This document shows, in pieces, positions 56,179 to 64,000 of a DNA stretch of 64,000 nucleotides. Under the pieces are notes generated by a model, which saw nothing but the letters and a program-made list of their open reading frames with translations, ran no database searches and had not been told where the DNA came from. The translations under genes and the position numbers were made by a program. This DNA is from Bacillus sp. A301a_S52. GTDB taxonomy: Bacteria > Bacillota > Bacilli > Bacillales > Salisediminibacteriaceae. Numbering within the stretch: position 1 is the stretch's first letter; each line of letters opens with the position of its first letter. The stretch is from assembly GCA_024701455.1 (NCBI GenBank), contig JABXYP010000001.1, positions 1,616,001 through 1,680,000 on the forward strand. The letters are read 5' to 3'.

Positions 56179-56907
56179 ATGTTTGAGGTAGTAGAAAGCA
56201 TTAGTCATTTTTTACGTCAGCCATTTATGAATGTGGCGACACGTGTAGAGTCTATTCCGATCTTATTTGCTCTCCTCCTAGGTTTAGTCGGGGCTCTTGC
56301 ACCTTGCCAATTTTCAGGGAATGTCAGTGCTATCACATTATTTGGAACTAATTCTCTTAAGCAGGGAATTGCCTGGCGAGACACATTGTTTTTCATACTT
56401 GGAAAAATAGCTGCTTTTTCAGGTTTAGGTTTTGTCATCTATATACTTGGACAGGAATTTCAACAGCAATTACCGTTACTATTTGATCCAATGCGAAAAT
56501 TGCTTGGGCCATTATTAATTTTGATTGGCGTATATATGCTTGGTTTATTTAAAATGACCTGGCATTTAAGATTGTGGAAGCCTATTGAAAAGGATAGGGG
56601 AAAGGGACACTGGGGTGCCTTTATGCTTGGATTCAGTTTTTCACTCGGTTTCTGTCCAACAATGGCGATACTTTATTTTTCTTTACTCATTCCACTTACG
56701 TTGACGACATCCTACGGTGTTTTCCTGCCTTCTCTGTTTGCATTGGGAACATCTATCCCCTTACTAATTGTTATCTTCATTATGTGGTATTTAGGGTTTG
56801 GAGGCATGGTTCTAAAAAAAGGTCGCCGTCTCGGACTGTATGTTCAGCGGACGGCTGGCATTTTTATCATTTTAATTGGAGTCATTGATGTGCTAACGTT
56901 CTGGTAA
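56179..56907 (+). CDS. CcdA/DsbD-type transmembrane thiol protein
   Basis: 242 residues, six membrane spans expected. The conserved cysteines are Cys43 (GLVGALAPCQFSGN) and Cys159 (FSLGFCPTMAILYF), placed as in the two-repeat CcdA/DsbD (DsbD_2) family that passes electrons from thioredoxin across the membrane. Close relatives are sometimes annotated as sulfite exporters. No thioredoxin-like or cytochrome c partner is adjacent. A repeat copy lies immediately on each side. GAGGTTAAGAG precedes the start. Confidence 0.78.
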   Translation: MFEVVESISHFLRQPFMNVATRVESIPILFALLLGLVGALAPCQFSGNVSAITLFGTNSLKQGIAWRDTLFFILGKIAAFSGLGFVIYILGQEFQQQLPLLFDPMRKLLGPLLILIGVYMLGLFKMTWHLRLWKPIEKDRGKGHWGAFMLGFSFSLGFCPTMAILYFSLLIPLTLTTSYGVFLPSLFALGTSIPLLIVIFIMWYLGFGGMVLKKGRRLGLYVQRTAGIFIILIGVIDVLTFW

Positions 56908-56916
56908 CAGAATCGC

Positions 56917-57054
56917 TTTATCACAGATAAGCATTCGTAAAACTCCGGCCTCAAAAAAGAGAGGAGAGCTAACGGACGCTAATCTCCTGATTAACTCAAC
57001 TACCAATCAGTGTGAGAAGAACGAAAACTCCCACTGATTGAAGGTTCGTTTTAT
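56917..57054 (+). repeat. Interspersed hairpin repeat, copy G
   Basis: 138 bp, TTTATCACAGATAAGCATTC to GGTTCGTTTTAT. The 3' hairpin is complete (AATCAGTGTGAG with CTCCCACTGATT). The 5' hairpin is shortened. The terminal TTA is the TAA stop codon of niaR on the other strand. Confidence 0.92.
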
Positions 57055-57599
57055 CTCGTTTCGCCCGTAAGTAGAAAACCTGCTTGACGAAGAGCTTCTA
57101 CTGCATCGTGCAGATCCCCCTCTTGTTTTGCTTCTAAAGTATGTAAATGAACACCGTTAGTCAGCTCCGATAAGTAGCTGGCTTTCGTTTGTTTCATCTT
57201 CTCAAGGAACTGATACACTTCTTTACGATTACTCACCATAATATTTGCTGTTATATCCCCATAAATAGGATGTTCCACTTTTACATCATTCACTCGTACA
57301 CCTTGATCCACTAATAGAAGGAGCTCTTCTTCGGCACGCTCTGGAGGATGGTAACAGGCAACCAATTGACTATGTCCCTGATGGGAAAGGATCGTATTAT
57401 CAAGTATATATCCTTGACTAGTCGCAAGTATAGGCATGTTTTTAGCCTTTAAAAGGGAGATATCTTGAACAATCACTTGACGGCTCACATTTAGTTGATC
57501 AGCTAACTCTCCACCTTTTATTGGGAGATGACTTTTCTTAAGCACAGTCATAATTTCAGTGCGCCTTTCCTCACCAAGCCACTTCTTTTTACTTGACAT
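57051..57599 (-). CDS. niaR: NiaR (YrxA) repressor of NAD biosynthesis
   Basis: 182 residues: an N-terminal HTH (MTVLKKSHLPIKGGELADQL, LNVSRQVIVQDISLLK) and a C-terminal 3H domain with metal-binding histidines in YHPPERAEEE and NGVHLHTLE. It binds niacin and represses the nad genes. It is cotranscribed with nadS upstream (15 bp gap) and divergent from nadBCA. Its stop codon lies within repeat copy G. Confidence 0.93.
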   Translation of the reverse strand: MSSKKKWLGEERRTEIMTVLKKSHLPIKGGELADQLNVSRQVIVQDISLLKAKNMPILATSQGYILDNTILSHQGHSQLVACYHPPERAEEELLLLVDQGVRVNDVKVEHPIYGDITANIMVSNRKEVYQFLEKMKQTKASYLSELTNGVHLHTLEAKQEGDLHDAVEALRQAGFLLTGETR

Positions 57600-57614
57600 A
57601 TCGCTCTCTCCTTT

Positions 57615-58745
57615 TTAATTTTCCGCTATCTGAATAATTTTCTTTGCAGTAAATTCTAATTCTTCTAATGTTGTCGAGATCCCGAATGAGATTCTAAAAA
57701 AGCGTAGCTGCTCTACTTCTGTTTTAAAAAAAGCATGCATAATAGCAGGGGGTGTGGCCTTCGTTGATTGGCAGGCACTTCCAGTCGAGATGCAGATGTG
57801 AAAGCGATCGAGGCTCGCTAGCATAAATTGGCCTTGAATCCCCTCAATTGCAAGGCCAACAATTGTGGGCAGCTGGTGATCGTCAGGGGCACCAATAACT
57901 AAAAGTCTATTTTTAAGTGGTAATAATGCCTGCAAAAAGTGCTGACGTTTCTCCCAACTGTAAGTTAAATTCTCCTCTAAATGTGAATGAAGATCAAGAG
58001 CAGAATTAATAAAAGCGGCTATACTGGGCATATCCAGTGTCCCTGGCCGAAAACCACGTTGATGAGTTGTTAAGGGATAGATACTTTTCCACAGCGTATT
58101 GGGTGCAAGGCAAACAGCTCCAACTCCTTTTGGACCGTATATTTTATGGGAAGAAATGGAGATCGCATCTGCTTGCAGATTATCTAAAGTGACAAGGATT
58201 TTACCAAATGATTGGACACAATCACAATGAAAGACAGCCGGTTGCTCTTTCAAGTATTCCCCTATTTTAGATACAGGTTGGATAATACCGGTTTCTGAAT
58301 TGACGTGTTGAATCGAGACAAGGCACGTATCGGAACGAAGGGCCTCGATGACACTGTTAACACAGACTCGTCCATTTCTTTTGGCTTCTACATAACTAAC
58401 TTCAACTCCTAAAGCTTCTAAACGCTTAAAGAACGATAGTACAGAAGGATGCTCGATATTGGATGTAATGACGTGGTTGCCATGTTTTCGATTAGCCGAA
58501 AATAAACTCTCTAGAGCAAGAATATTAGCTTCTGATCCCCCGCTCGTAAAAAATACACTGTCTTCGTTTGTTCCTACTAAGGTCGCTAATTGATATTGAC
58601 ACGTCATGAGAAGTTTAGCAGAGTGAGTGCCAGCCTCATGTAAACTACTTGTATTAGCATAAAAAATATCATTCGCTTCAAGCCATGTTTTTTTTGCCTT
58701 ATCGGACATAGGGGTTGTTGCTGCATGGTCTAAATAGATCATCAT
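57615..58745 (-). CDS. nadS: Cysteine desulfurase for NadA cluster assembly
   Basis: 376 residues, NifS-like class V aminotransferase. It starts IYLDHAATTPM. The PLP lysine is in SISSHKIYGPKGVGA and the active cysteine in STGSACQSTKATPP. Next to the NAD genes in Bacillus such a protein (NadS/NifS) supplies sulfur for the 4Fe-4S cluster of quinolinate synthase. First gene of the unit nadS-niaR; its promoter region is shared with nadB. Confidence 0.92.
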   Translation of the reverse strand: MMIYLDHAATTPMSDKAKKTWLEANDIFYANTSSLHEAGTHSAKLLMTCQYQLATLVGTNEDSVFFTSGGSEANILALESLFSANRKHGNHVITSNIEHPSVLSFFKRLEALGVEVSYVEAKRNGRVCVNSVIEALRSDTCLVSIQHVNSETGIIQPVSKIGEYLKEQPAVFHCDCVQSFGKILVTLDNLQADAISISSHKIYGPKGVGAVCLAPNTLWKSIYPLTTHQRGFRPGTLDMPSIAAFINSALDLHSHLEENLTYSWEKRQHFLQALLPLKNRLLVIGAPDDHQLPTIVGLAIEGIQGQFMLASLDRFHICISTGSACQSTKATPPAIMHAFFKTEVEQLRFFRISFGISTTLEELEFTAKKIIQIAEN

Positions 58746-58764
58746 GTATCACTACCTTTACAAA

Positions 58765-58810
58765 TGTCTTGTCATTAGTTTAAGTTTATGTAAAGATAGG
58801 TGTCAAGACA
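58765..58810. promoter_or_regulatory. Divergent NAD promoter region with NiaR-type sites
   Basis: TGTCTTG (58765-58771) and its inverse CAAGACA (58804-58810) flank 32 bp. Each overlaps a -35: rightward TTGTCA (58769-58774) with TAAAGA at 58791-58796, and leftward TTGACA (58806-58801) with TAAACT at about 58782-58777. Binding of NiaR to both arms would close both promoters. Confidence 0.65.
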
Positions 58811-58834
58811 GAAAAGGTGGATTGAGGATAGAAT

Positions 58835-60337
58835 ATGGAACAAACGGACGTATTAATCATTGGCGGAGGGCTTGCTGGTGTCATGACAGCTTTGACTCTA
58901 GCAGATAATAAAAAGGTGACAATAGTTACAAAGCGTTCTCGGAAAGAAGGGAACTCGTGGAAAGCACAAGGGGGAATTGCAGCGGCGCTAGGAGATGACG
59001 ATTCACCAAATCGTCACATAGAAGACACGAGGAAGGCAGGGGGCAAAAAAAATGATTTGACTATGTTGCATATTTTAGCTCATGAAGGTAAAAGTCGCTT
59101 ACAGAAGTGGATAAATGATGGGCTTCACTTTGATATAACTGAACAGGGAGTGCTTGATTTAGGGAGAGAGGGGGCACATAGCTGTCGCCGTATTGCGCAT
59201 GTGGGGGGCGATCGAACCGGTAAAGAAATGATGCGTTATTTTATAGAAAAATTAAAAGGTAAAGTTATGTTTAATACTCATTGGACAGTTGTTCAGTTAA
59301 TCATAGAGGAAGGAAGATGCTACGGTGCCTTTTTTTTAAACGAAAAGGGTGAGCTTACGGTTGTAAAAGCAAATCACACAGTCCTTGCCACTGGAGGAAT
59401 AGGTGGATTGTTTACACATACGAGTAATGACACTCATTTATGTGGGGATGGAATAGCTGTTGCTGCTCGAGCTGGTGCCGCATTATCAGATTTAGAGTTT
59501 ATCCAATTTCATCCGACACTTATATATGGAAATGGCTCTTCTTGCGGTCTTGCCTCTGAGGCGATACGAGGAGAGGGGGCATCTCTTGTGAATCAGTTAG
59601 GAGAACACATCATGTCAAAAGTTCATCCCCTGAGTGATTTAGCTCCGAGAGATATTGTTGCCCGGACAGTACATGAGCAAATAAGCCAAGGAAATAAGCT
59701 CTTTCTTGATATATCTGGTATCCCTTCATTTCATACTAAATTTCCTCAAGTCGTGCAGCTTTGTGAATTAGCAAACATTGATTGGACTAAAGGGTGTATT
59801 CCAGTTTTTCCAGGCCCACACTTTCACATGGGAGGAGTGGAAACTGATGAAAATGGCAGAACTTCACTTGCCCAATTATATGCTGTAGGAGAAGTGGCTT
59901 GTACGGGTGTTCATGGCGCCAATCGACTAGCAAGTAATTCACTACTGGAATCACTCGTTTTTGGTGAACGCACGGGTGAAGCAATTCTTCAAGAATCAGG
60001 GAAAGAGGCATCTCATTTCCCTTTTTCAGAGGAAAGTATCATAAGACTTTATTCTAAGGATTCGTGGAAAGCTCCAGCAAAAAAGGAGGTTCAAAAGCGT
60101 GTTGATCAGGCGTTAGGTATCGTAAGAAATGAGAGCGCTCTTCGATCACTCATTAACTGGGTTCAACATGTATTACCAAACAACTTTAGTAAGACAAGTG
60201 CTTGTATGTCAAAGGAACAAGTTGAAATAGCACATATGCTTTTAGCGGCAAAACTTATTGCAGAGGCTGCATTAAGAAATGATGTAAGCTGTGGAGCGCA
60301 CTTTAGGGAAGATATTGAGGGAGTGATTGGTTCGTGA
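58835..60337 (+). CDS. nadB: L-aspartate oxidase
   Basis: 500 residues, slightly short of the usual 530. The FAD site VLIIGGGLAGVMTALTLA starts the protein. SWKAQGGIAAALG, EFIQFHPT and GEVACTGVHGANRLASNSLLE are family motifs. It oxidises aspartate to iminoaspartate. First gene of nadB-nadC-nadA; its stop overlaps nadC by four bases. Confidence 0.95.
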   Translation: MEQTDVLIIGGGLAGVMTALTLADNKKVTIVTKRSRKEGNSWKAQGGIAAALGDDDSPNRHIEDTRKAGGKKNDLTMLHILAHEGKSRLQKWINDGLHFDITEQGVLDLGREGAHSCRRIAHVGGDRTGKEMMRYFIEKLKGKVMFNTHWTVVQLIIEEGRCYGAFFLNEKGELTVVKANHTVLATGGIGGLFTHTSNDTHLCGDGIAVAARAGAALSDLEFIQFHPTLIYGNGSSCGLASEAIRGEGASLVNQLGEHIMSKVHPLSDLAPRDIVARTVHEQISQGNKLFLDISGIPSFHTKFPQVVQLCELANIDWTKGCIPVFPGPHFHMGGVETDENGRTSLAQLYAVGEVACTGVHGANRLASNSLLESLVFGERTGEAILQESGKEASHFPFSEESIIRLYSKDSWKAPAKKEVQKRVDQALGIVRNESALRSLINWVQHVLPNNFSKTSACMSKEQVEIAHMLLAAKLIAEAALRNDVSCGAHFREDIEGVIGS

Positions 60338-61179
60338 ATAAATTAGCTTTAAGAGAGCAGTTATTACGATTTTTTCAAGAAGATGTGGGGTTTGGCGATA
60401 AAACGTCAGATGCTATTTTTAGTGTTAACGATACTGGAAAAGGTGTGTTTGTGGCGAAGAGCTCTGGTTACTTTTGCGGTGAGCTCATTGTTGAAGAGGC
60501 TTATTCAGTCATCAATCCAAACATTGTGATAAAAATACTCAAAAAAGATGGTGAAGAGGTATTTAGTGGGGAAAAAATAGCAGAAGTGTCTGGAAGAATG
60601 ACAGACTTATTAATCGCGGAACGAGTGATATTAAACCTGATTCAACGATTATCTGGTATTACAACAGTAACACGGGAAGCAGTGAATCAAACTGCTGGAA
60701 CGCAAGCGCGTATTTGTGATACACGTAAAACCACACCAGGATTAAGAATGTTAGAAAAGTATGCTGTACGTTGTGGGGGAGGGAGAAATCATCGATTTGC
60801 CTTGGATGATGCTGTCATGATTAAGGATAACCATATTGCTGGTGCCGGGTCGCTAACAGAGGCTGTCAATTTAGTAAGAGAAACACACGGTCACATGGTG
60901 AAAATAGAAGTTGAAGTAGATATGTTGGAGCAGCTAAAGGAGGCTGTTACATCGGATGTTGATGTCATTATGCTCGATAATTGCCTTCCTGAGGACGTGG
61001 CAGTGTGGGGGAAGCTTATCCCGGATAAGACGATTTTAGAAGTGTCAGGTAACATTTCACTTAATACGATATCGAATTATGCAAATGCTGGAGCGGATAT
61101 GATTTCATTGGGCTATATTACACACTCAGCTCCATCTCTAGATATTAGTTTTAACATCGTGACGAAAGGCAGGGATTAA
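60334..61179 (+). CDS. nadC: Nicotinate-nucleotide pyrophosphorylase (carboxylating)
   Basis: 281 residues from GTG 60334. Substrate-site motifs CDTRKTTPGLRMLEKYAVRC, GGGRNHRFALDDAVMIKDNH and IMLDNCLPEDV are complete. It turns quinolinate and PRPP into nicotinate mononucleotide. Overlap GTGA with nadB and a 2-bp gap to nadA. Confidence 0.96.
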   Translation: MNKLALREQLLRFFQEDVGFGDKTSDAIFSVNDTGKGVFVAKSSGYFCGELIVEEAYSVINPNIVIKILKKDGEEVFSGEKIAEVSGRMTDLLIAERVILNLIQRLSGITTVTREAVNQTAGTQARICDTRKTTPGLRMLEKYAVRCGGGRNHRFALDDAVMIKDNHIAGAGSLTEAVNLVRETHGHMVKIEVEVDMLEQLKEAVTSDVDVIMLDNCLPEDVAVWGKLIPDKTILEVSGNISLNTISNYANAGADMISLGYITHSAPSLDISFNIVTKGRD

Positions 61180-61181
61180 CA

Positions 61182-62282
61182 ATGTATGTCAATAATATTC
61201 TCAGTCAGGTTCAACCAATACTTCCTGCACCCTATAAAGAAGCGGAGGATGATGAACTTTTTTATCAAGCGAAAAAACGAAAACATCAACTGGCTGATAG
61301 GTTATTTATGCCAGGTCACCATTATCAAAAAGATACGATCATCAAATTAGCTGATAATACAGGAGATTCACTACAATTAGCAAAAATATCAGCGGAAAAT
61401 AAGCAAGCTGAGTTCATTGTGTTTTGTGGTGTTCATTTTATGGCTGAAACAGCTGATATGCTCACAGACGCTAACCAAAAAGTGATTCTTCCTGATATGA
61501 GGGCAGGTTGTTCAATGGCTGATATGGCTACTCGAAAAGAAGCGGATACCGCTTGGGAGTACTTAACTGACAAATTTGGTGATACAATCATGCCTTTAAC
61601 CTATGTTAACTCATCTGCAGAGGTTAAGGCTTTTGTTGGAAGGCATGGGGGAGCCACCGTTACTTCCTCCAACGCACAAAAAATGCTACGTTGGGCATTA
61701 CAACAGAAACGGCGGGTTCTTTTCCTACCAGACCAGCATCTTGGCCGCAATACAGCCTATGATTTAGGAATTGATTTAAAGGATATGGCAGTCTGGGATC
61801 CAACTATGGCCTGTTTAGAAGGCGACATATCACGCGATTTAACGATGCTATTATGGAAAGGACATTGTTCAGTACATCAAAATTTTACACTTTCCCATAT
61901 CAACTATTATCGAGAAACGGACCCGGAACGTCAGATTATCGTACACCCCGAATGCTCTTGGGAGGTAACACAGGCTGCAGATTTGGCCGGCTCTACTTCC
62001 TTTATTATTGACCAAATAGGAAAGGCACCACAAGGTACTAAGTGGGCAGTCGGAACAGAAATGAATTTAGTGAAACGTCTTATGAAACAATTTCCAGAAC
62101 AGTCAATTGTGTCGTTAAATAGTGACATGTGCCCTTGTTTAACTATGAATCGTATTGATTTGCCTCATTTAGTGTGGGTTTTAGATGAGCTTTATAAAGG
62201 TAACATTATAAACGAAATAAAGGTAGAGAAAAGCATTGCAGATGAGGCAACGCTTGCTATCGAAAGAATGCTGCACCTGTAG
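61182..62282 (+). CDS. nadA: Quinolinate synthase
   Basis: 366 residues, close to the 368 of B. subtilis NadA. Cluster cysteines lie in FVVFCGVHFMAETADM-like (here FIVFCGVHFM), IVHPECSWEV and MCPCLTMN regions; LPDQHLGRNTA is a substrate motif. It condenses iminoaspartate with dihydroxyacetone phosphate. It depends on the 4Fe-4S cluster that NadS is thought to help build. Last gene of the unit, followed by repeat copy H. Confidence 0.96.
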   Translation: MYVNNILSQVQPILPAPYKEAEDDELFYQAKKRKHQLADRLFMPGHHYQKDTIIKLADNTGDSLQLAKISAENKQAEFIVFCGVHFMAETADMLTDANQKVILPDMRAGCSMADMATRKEADTAWEYLTDKFGDTIMPLTYVNSSAEVKAFVGRHGGATVTSSNAQKMLRWALQQKRRVLFLPDQHLGRNTAYDLGIDLKDMAVWDPTMACLEGDISRDLTMLLWKGHCSVHQNFTLSHINYYRETDPERQIIVHPECSWEVTQAADLAGSTSFIIDQIGKAPQGTKWAVGTEMNLVKRLMKQFPEQSIVSLNSDMCPCLTMNRIDLPHLVWVLDELYKGNIINEIKVEKSIADEATLAIERMLHL

Positions 62283-62316
62283 TTGCTCACTAAAGTGAAG
62301 CTCTTACTGAGTGGCT

Positions 62317-62455
62317 TTTATCACAGGTAAGCGTTCGTAAAACTCCTAGCTCAAATAGCCAGGAGAGCTAAACGCACGTTAATGTCCTGATTCACTCAAC
62401 TATCGATCAGTGTGAGAAGAACGAAAATTCCCACTAGATTGAAGGTTCGTGTTAT
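62317..62455 (+). repeat. Interspersed hairpin repeat, copy H
   Basis: 139 bp, TTTATCACAGGTAAGCGTTC to GGTTCGTGTTAT. The 5' hairpin is eroded in its inner part (CTCCTAGCT ... GCCAGGAG). The 3' hairpin is present (CGATCAGTGTGAG with TTCCCACTAGATTG). It fills most of the 312-bp gap before the SASP gene. Confidence 0.88.
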
Positions 62456-62525
62456 AAAGCTCCCCTAATTCATAAAAGATAAACGAAAATAACGCCATTT
62501 TTTTGTCTTTTGTCTTTCTAAATAT

Positions 62526-62554
62526 TGTTATCAAATGTTGTACATAGCTTACTA
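62526..62554 (+). promoter_or_regulatory. Possible sigma-G promoter of the SASP gene
   Basis: TGTTAT (62526-62531), 16 bp, CTTACTA (62548-62554), close to the sigma-G pattern TGnATA and CATACTA. It is expected here, because SASP genes are forespore genes. Confidence 0.4.
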
Positions 62555-62594
62555 CAATTGTTACAAACTATGTTTACGACAGGAGGTGAGAAAC

Positions 62595-62792
62595 ATGGCT
62601 AATAACAACAGTTCAAACCAACTTGTTGTCCCAGGGGTACAACAAGCGTTAGATCAAATGAAATATGAAATTGCTCAGGAATTTGGTGTTCAATTAGGTC
62701 CTGATGCGACTTCCCGTTCAAACGGTTCTGTAGGTGGGGAAATCACGAAGCGATTAGTACAGATGGCAGAACAACAATTTGGCGGACAATAA
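62595..62792 (+). CDS. Alpha/beta-type small acid-soluble spore protein
   Basis: 65 residues from ATG 62595 (AGGAGGTG nine bases upstream). [20 protein letters not shown], then [20 protein letters not shown] and [15 protein letters not shown] are the two conserved DNA-binding segments. The GPR protease site is at E-I-A-Q-E-F. It coats spore DNA in an A-like form and protects against UV and heat. Which paralogue (SspA-D type) cannot be fixed. Confidence 0.95.
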   Translation: MANNNSSNQLVVPGVQQALDQMKYEIAQEFGVQLGPDATSRSNGSVGGEITKRLVQMAEQQFGGQ

Positions 62793-62819
62793 TAATTTAA
62801 CTGAAAACATGGCTGTATA

Positions 62820-62850
62820 CAGCACCCATTGCATAATGGGTGCTGTTCTA
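62820..62850 (+). terminator. Terminator of the SASP gene
   Basis: CAGCACCCATT (62820-62830), GCAT loop, AATGGGTGCTG (62835-62845), then TTCTAGT: a strong stem with a weak U-tract. Confidence 0.82.
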
Positions 62851-62865
62851 GTAATTCATTAAATT

Positions 62866-62897
62866 GTAAAACCCCTCTCACCATTGTGAAAGGGGTA
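62866..62897 (-). terminator. Terminator of the MsmX-type gene
   Basis: ACCCCTCTCAC (62871-62881) pairs with GTGAAAGGGGT (62886-62896). On the minus strand TTTTAC follows. Confidence 0.83.
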
Positions 62898-62904
62898 AAA
62901 ATAA

Positions 62905-63996
62905 TTATCGAATTCGTAGTTCTGACTCTGGATCAAAGAAATGCGCTTTATTCATATCGAAAGCTAATTGAATTTTATTACCACTCTGTACATCCGTTCT
63001 GGAATCTACACGAGCAATAAAGTCTTGATCACTCACTTTTGAATAAAGATAAGACTCCGCTCCCATTAATTCTGCAACATCAATAGTTGCTTCAAACTTA
63101 GAATTTTCAGAAGCATCAAGGAATACTGGTTCATCGTGAATGTCCTCTGGACGAATCCCTAAGATTAATTCTTTATTATTGTATTTAGTCAAAGCTCTTA
63201 GTTTCCCTTCAGGTACTTTCACTGGAAATTCCCCTAGATAGAAGTTACCGTCCTTTAACGACCCATTTAAGAAGTTCATAGCTGGAGACCCGATAAAACC
63301 ACCAACAAACACATTCTCAGGGTAGTCATAAATGTCTTTTGGTGCACCTACTTGTTGAATAAATCCATCTTTCATAACAACGATTCTTGAAGCCATTGTC
63401 ATCGCTTCTGTTTGGTCATGTGTTACGTAAATAGTTGTGGTTTGTAAACGATGGTGAAGCTTAATGATTTCTGATCGCATTTGCACACGCAGCTTAGCAT
63501 CAAGGTTAGATAATGGCTCATCCATTAAGAATACTTTAGGATTACGAACAATTGCACGGCCTAGTGCTACACGTTGACGCTGACCACCTGACATTGCTTT
63601 TGGCTTTCGATCGAGCATTTCTGTCAGACCAAGAATACGTGCCGCTTCTTTGACACGTTTATCAATATCTTCCTTTTTGAATTTACGCAATTTTAGACCG
63701 AACGCCATATTTTCATAAACATTCATGTGAGGATAAAGGGCATAGTTTTGGAAAACCATTGCAATATCTCGGTCTTTAGGAGCCACATCATTCACTTTGT
63801 CCTCTCCTATGTAAAGAGAACCTTTAGAAATATCTTCAAGGCCAGCGACCATTCTTAATGTTGTGGATTTCCCACAGCCTGATGGGCCGACGAAGACGAT
63901 AAATTCTTTGTCTTCAATATCTAGGTTAAAATCGGTAACCGCTTGAACATCACCATCGTAAATCTTGTAGAGACTGTCAAATTTAATATCTGCCAT
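62905..63996 (-). CDS. msmX: Multi-sugar ABC transporter ATPase (MsmX/UgpC type)
   Basis: 363 residues, complete, with start at 63996 only four bases from the window edge. Walker A VGPSGCGKST, Q-loop VFQNYALYPHM, signature MSGGQRQRVALGRAI, Walker B VFLMDEPLSNLD and switch His VTHDQTEAM are intact. A C-terminal TOBE/MalK regulatory region starts about residue 240. In Bacillus one such ATPase serves several carbohydrate importers. No permease genes are linked here, which suits this shared role. Confidence 0.92.
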   Translation of the reverse strand: MADIKFDSLYKIYDGDVQAVTDFNLDIEDKEFIVFVGPSGCGKSTTLRMVAGLEDISKGSLYIGEDKVNDVAPKDRDIAMVFQNYALYPHMNVYENMAFGLKLRKFKKEDIDKRVKEAARILGLTEMLDRKPKAMSGGQRQRVALGRAIVRNPKVFLMDEPLSNLDAKLRVQMRSEIIKLHHRLQTTTIYVTHDQTEAMTMASRIVVMKDGFIQQVGAPKDIYDYPENVFVGGFIGSPAMNFLNGSLKDGNFYLGEFPVKVPEGKLRALTKYNNKELILGIRPEDIHDEPVFLDASENSKFEATIDVAELMGAESYLYSKVSDQDFIARVDSRTDVQSGNKIQLAFDMNKAHFFDPESELRIR

Positions 63997-64000
63997 TGAA

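Overview
The window comes from a low-GC, endospore-forming Bacillaceae chromosome. It carries an alpha/beta-type SASP, spore photoproduct lyase with SplA, SpoVR, a YjcZ-type peptide, a T-box, a TPP riboswitch, and a NiaR/NadS/NadBCA arrangement typical of Bacillus. The paired DUF1538 proteins and acidic surface proteins would fit a halo-alkaliphilic Bacillus-like species, but the genus cannot be fixed from sequence reading alone. No tRNA, rRNA, CRISPR array, transposase or prophage gene was seen.

Layout. 1-12.3 kb is an iron-siderophore uptake island. It holds three stand-alone substrate-binding lipoproteins (one cut by the window edge), two FecCD-type permease pairs, one ATPase, a nitroreductase and two AraC regulators carrying a binding-protein domain. 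One of these regulators is an unusual in-frame merger of an AraC gene with a complete lipoprotein gene, and a Fur-type promoter lies inside the reading frame. 12.4-14.5 kb is a DUF1538-DUF1538-tandem PII operon. 15-16.7 kb is prfC. 17-26.5 kb is the branched-chain amino-acid operon ilvE-[T-box]-ilvB-ilvH-ilvC-leuA-leuB-leuC-leuD on the minus strand. 27-30.6 kb has spoVR, a TPP-controlled tenA and a YlmD/PgeF-type protein. 30.7-41.9 kb is a mixed housekeeping and cell-envelope region (aldo/keto reductase, oligoendopeptidase F, ketopantoate reductase, 3D-domain protein, MetAP, RsbR paralogue, CAP protein) with several very small genes and a frameshifted acetyltransferase relic. 42.2-45.7 kb has splAB, a phasin-like protein and an ABC1/UbiB kinase. 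45.9-49.5 kb has psuK-psuG and a solitary trehalose PTS gene with TreR-type operators. 49.7-52.1 kb is a YtrA-type GntR/ABC operon. 52.3-55 kb is cydABS. 55.3-57 kb has an atypical response regulator and a CcdA-like membrane protein. 57-62.3 kb is the NAD de novo cluster (niaR-nadS divergent from nadB-nadC-nadA). The right end holds an SASP gene and an MsmX-type ATPase.

A family of roughly 70-157 bp intergenic repeats is scattered through the window. Nine copies were found, all in the same orientation. They can fold into one or two hairpins, show one compensatory base-pair change, and differ by deletions between short direct repeats. This family and the AraC/lipoprotein merger are the two least expected features here.

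Genes work together in visible modules. Fur-type promoters with a constant -10-to-operator spacing drive three iron genes or units. TPP, Leu/Ile/Val, trehalose, NAD and YtrA-ligand responses each have a recognisable cis element next to their genes. All function calls rest on motif recognition and memory of families; no database search was possible.
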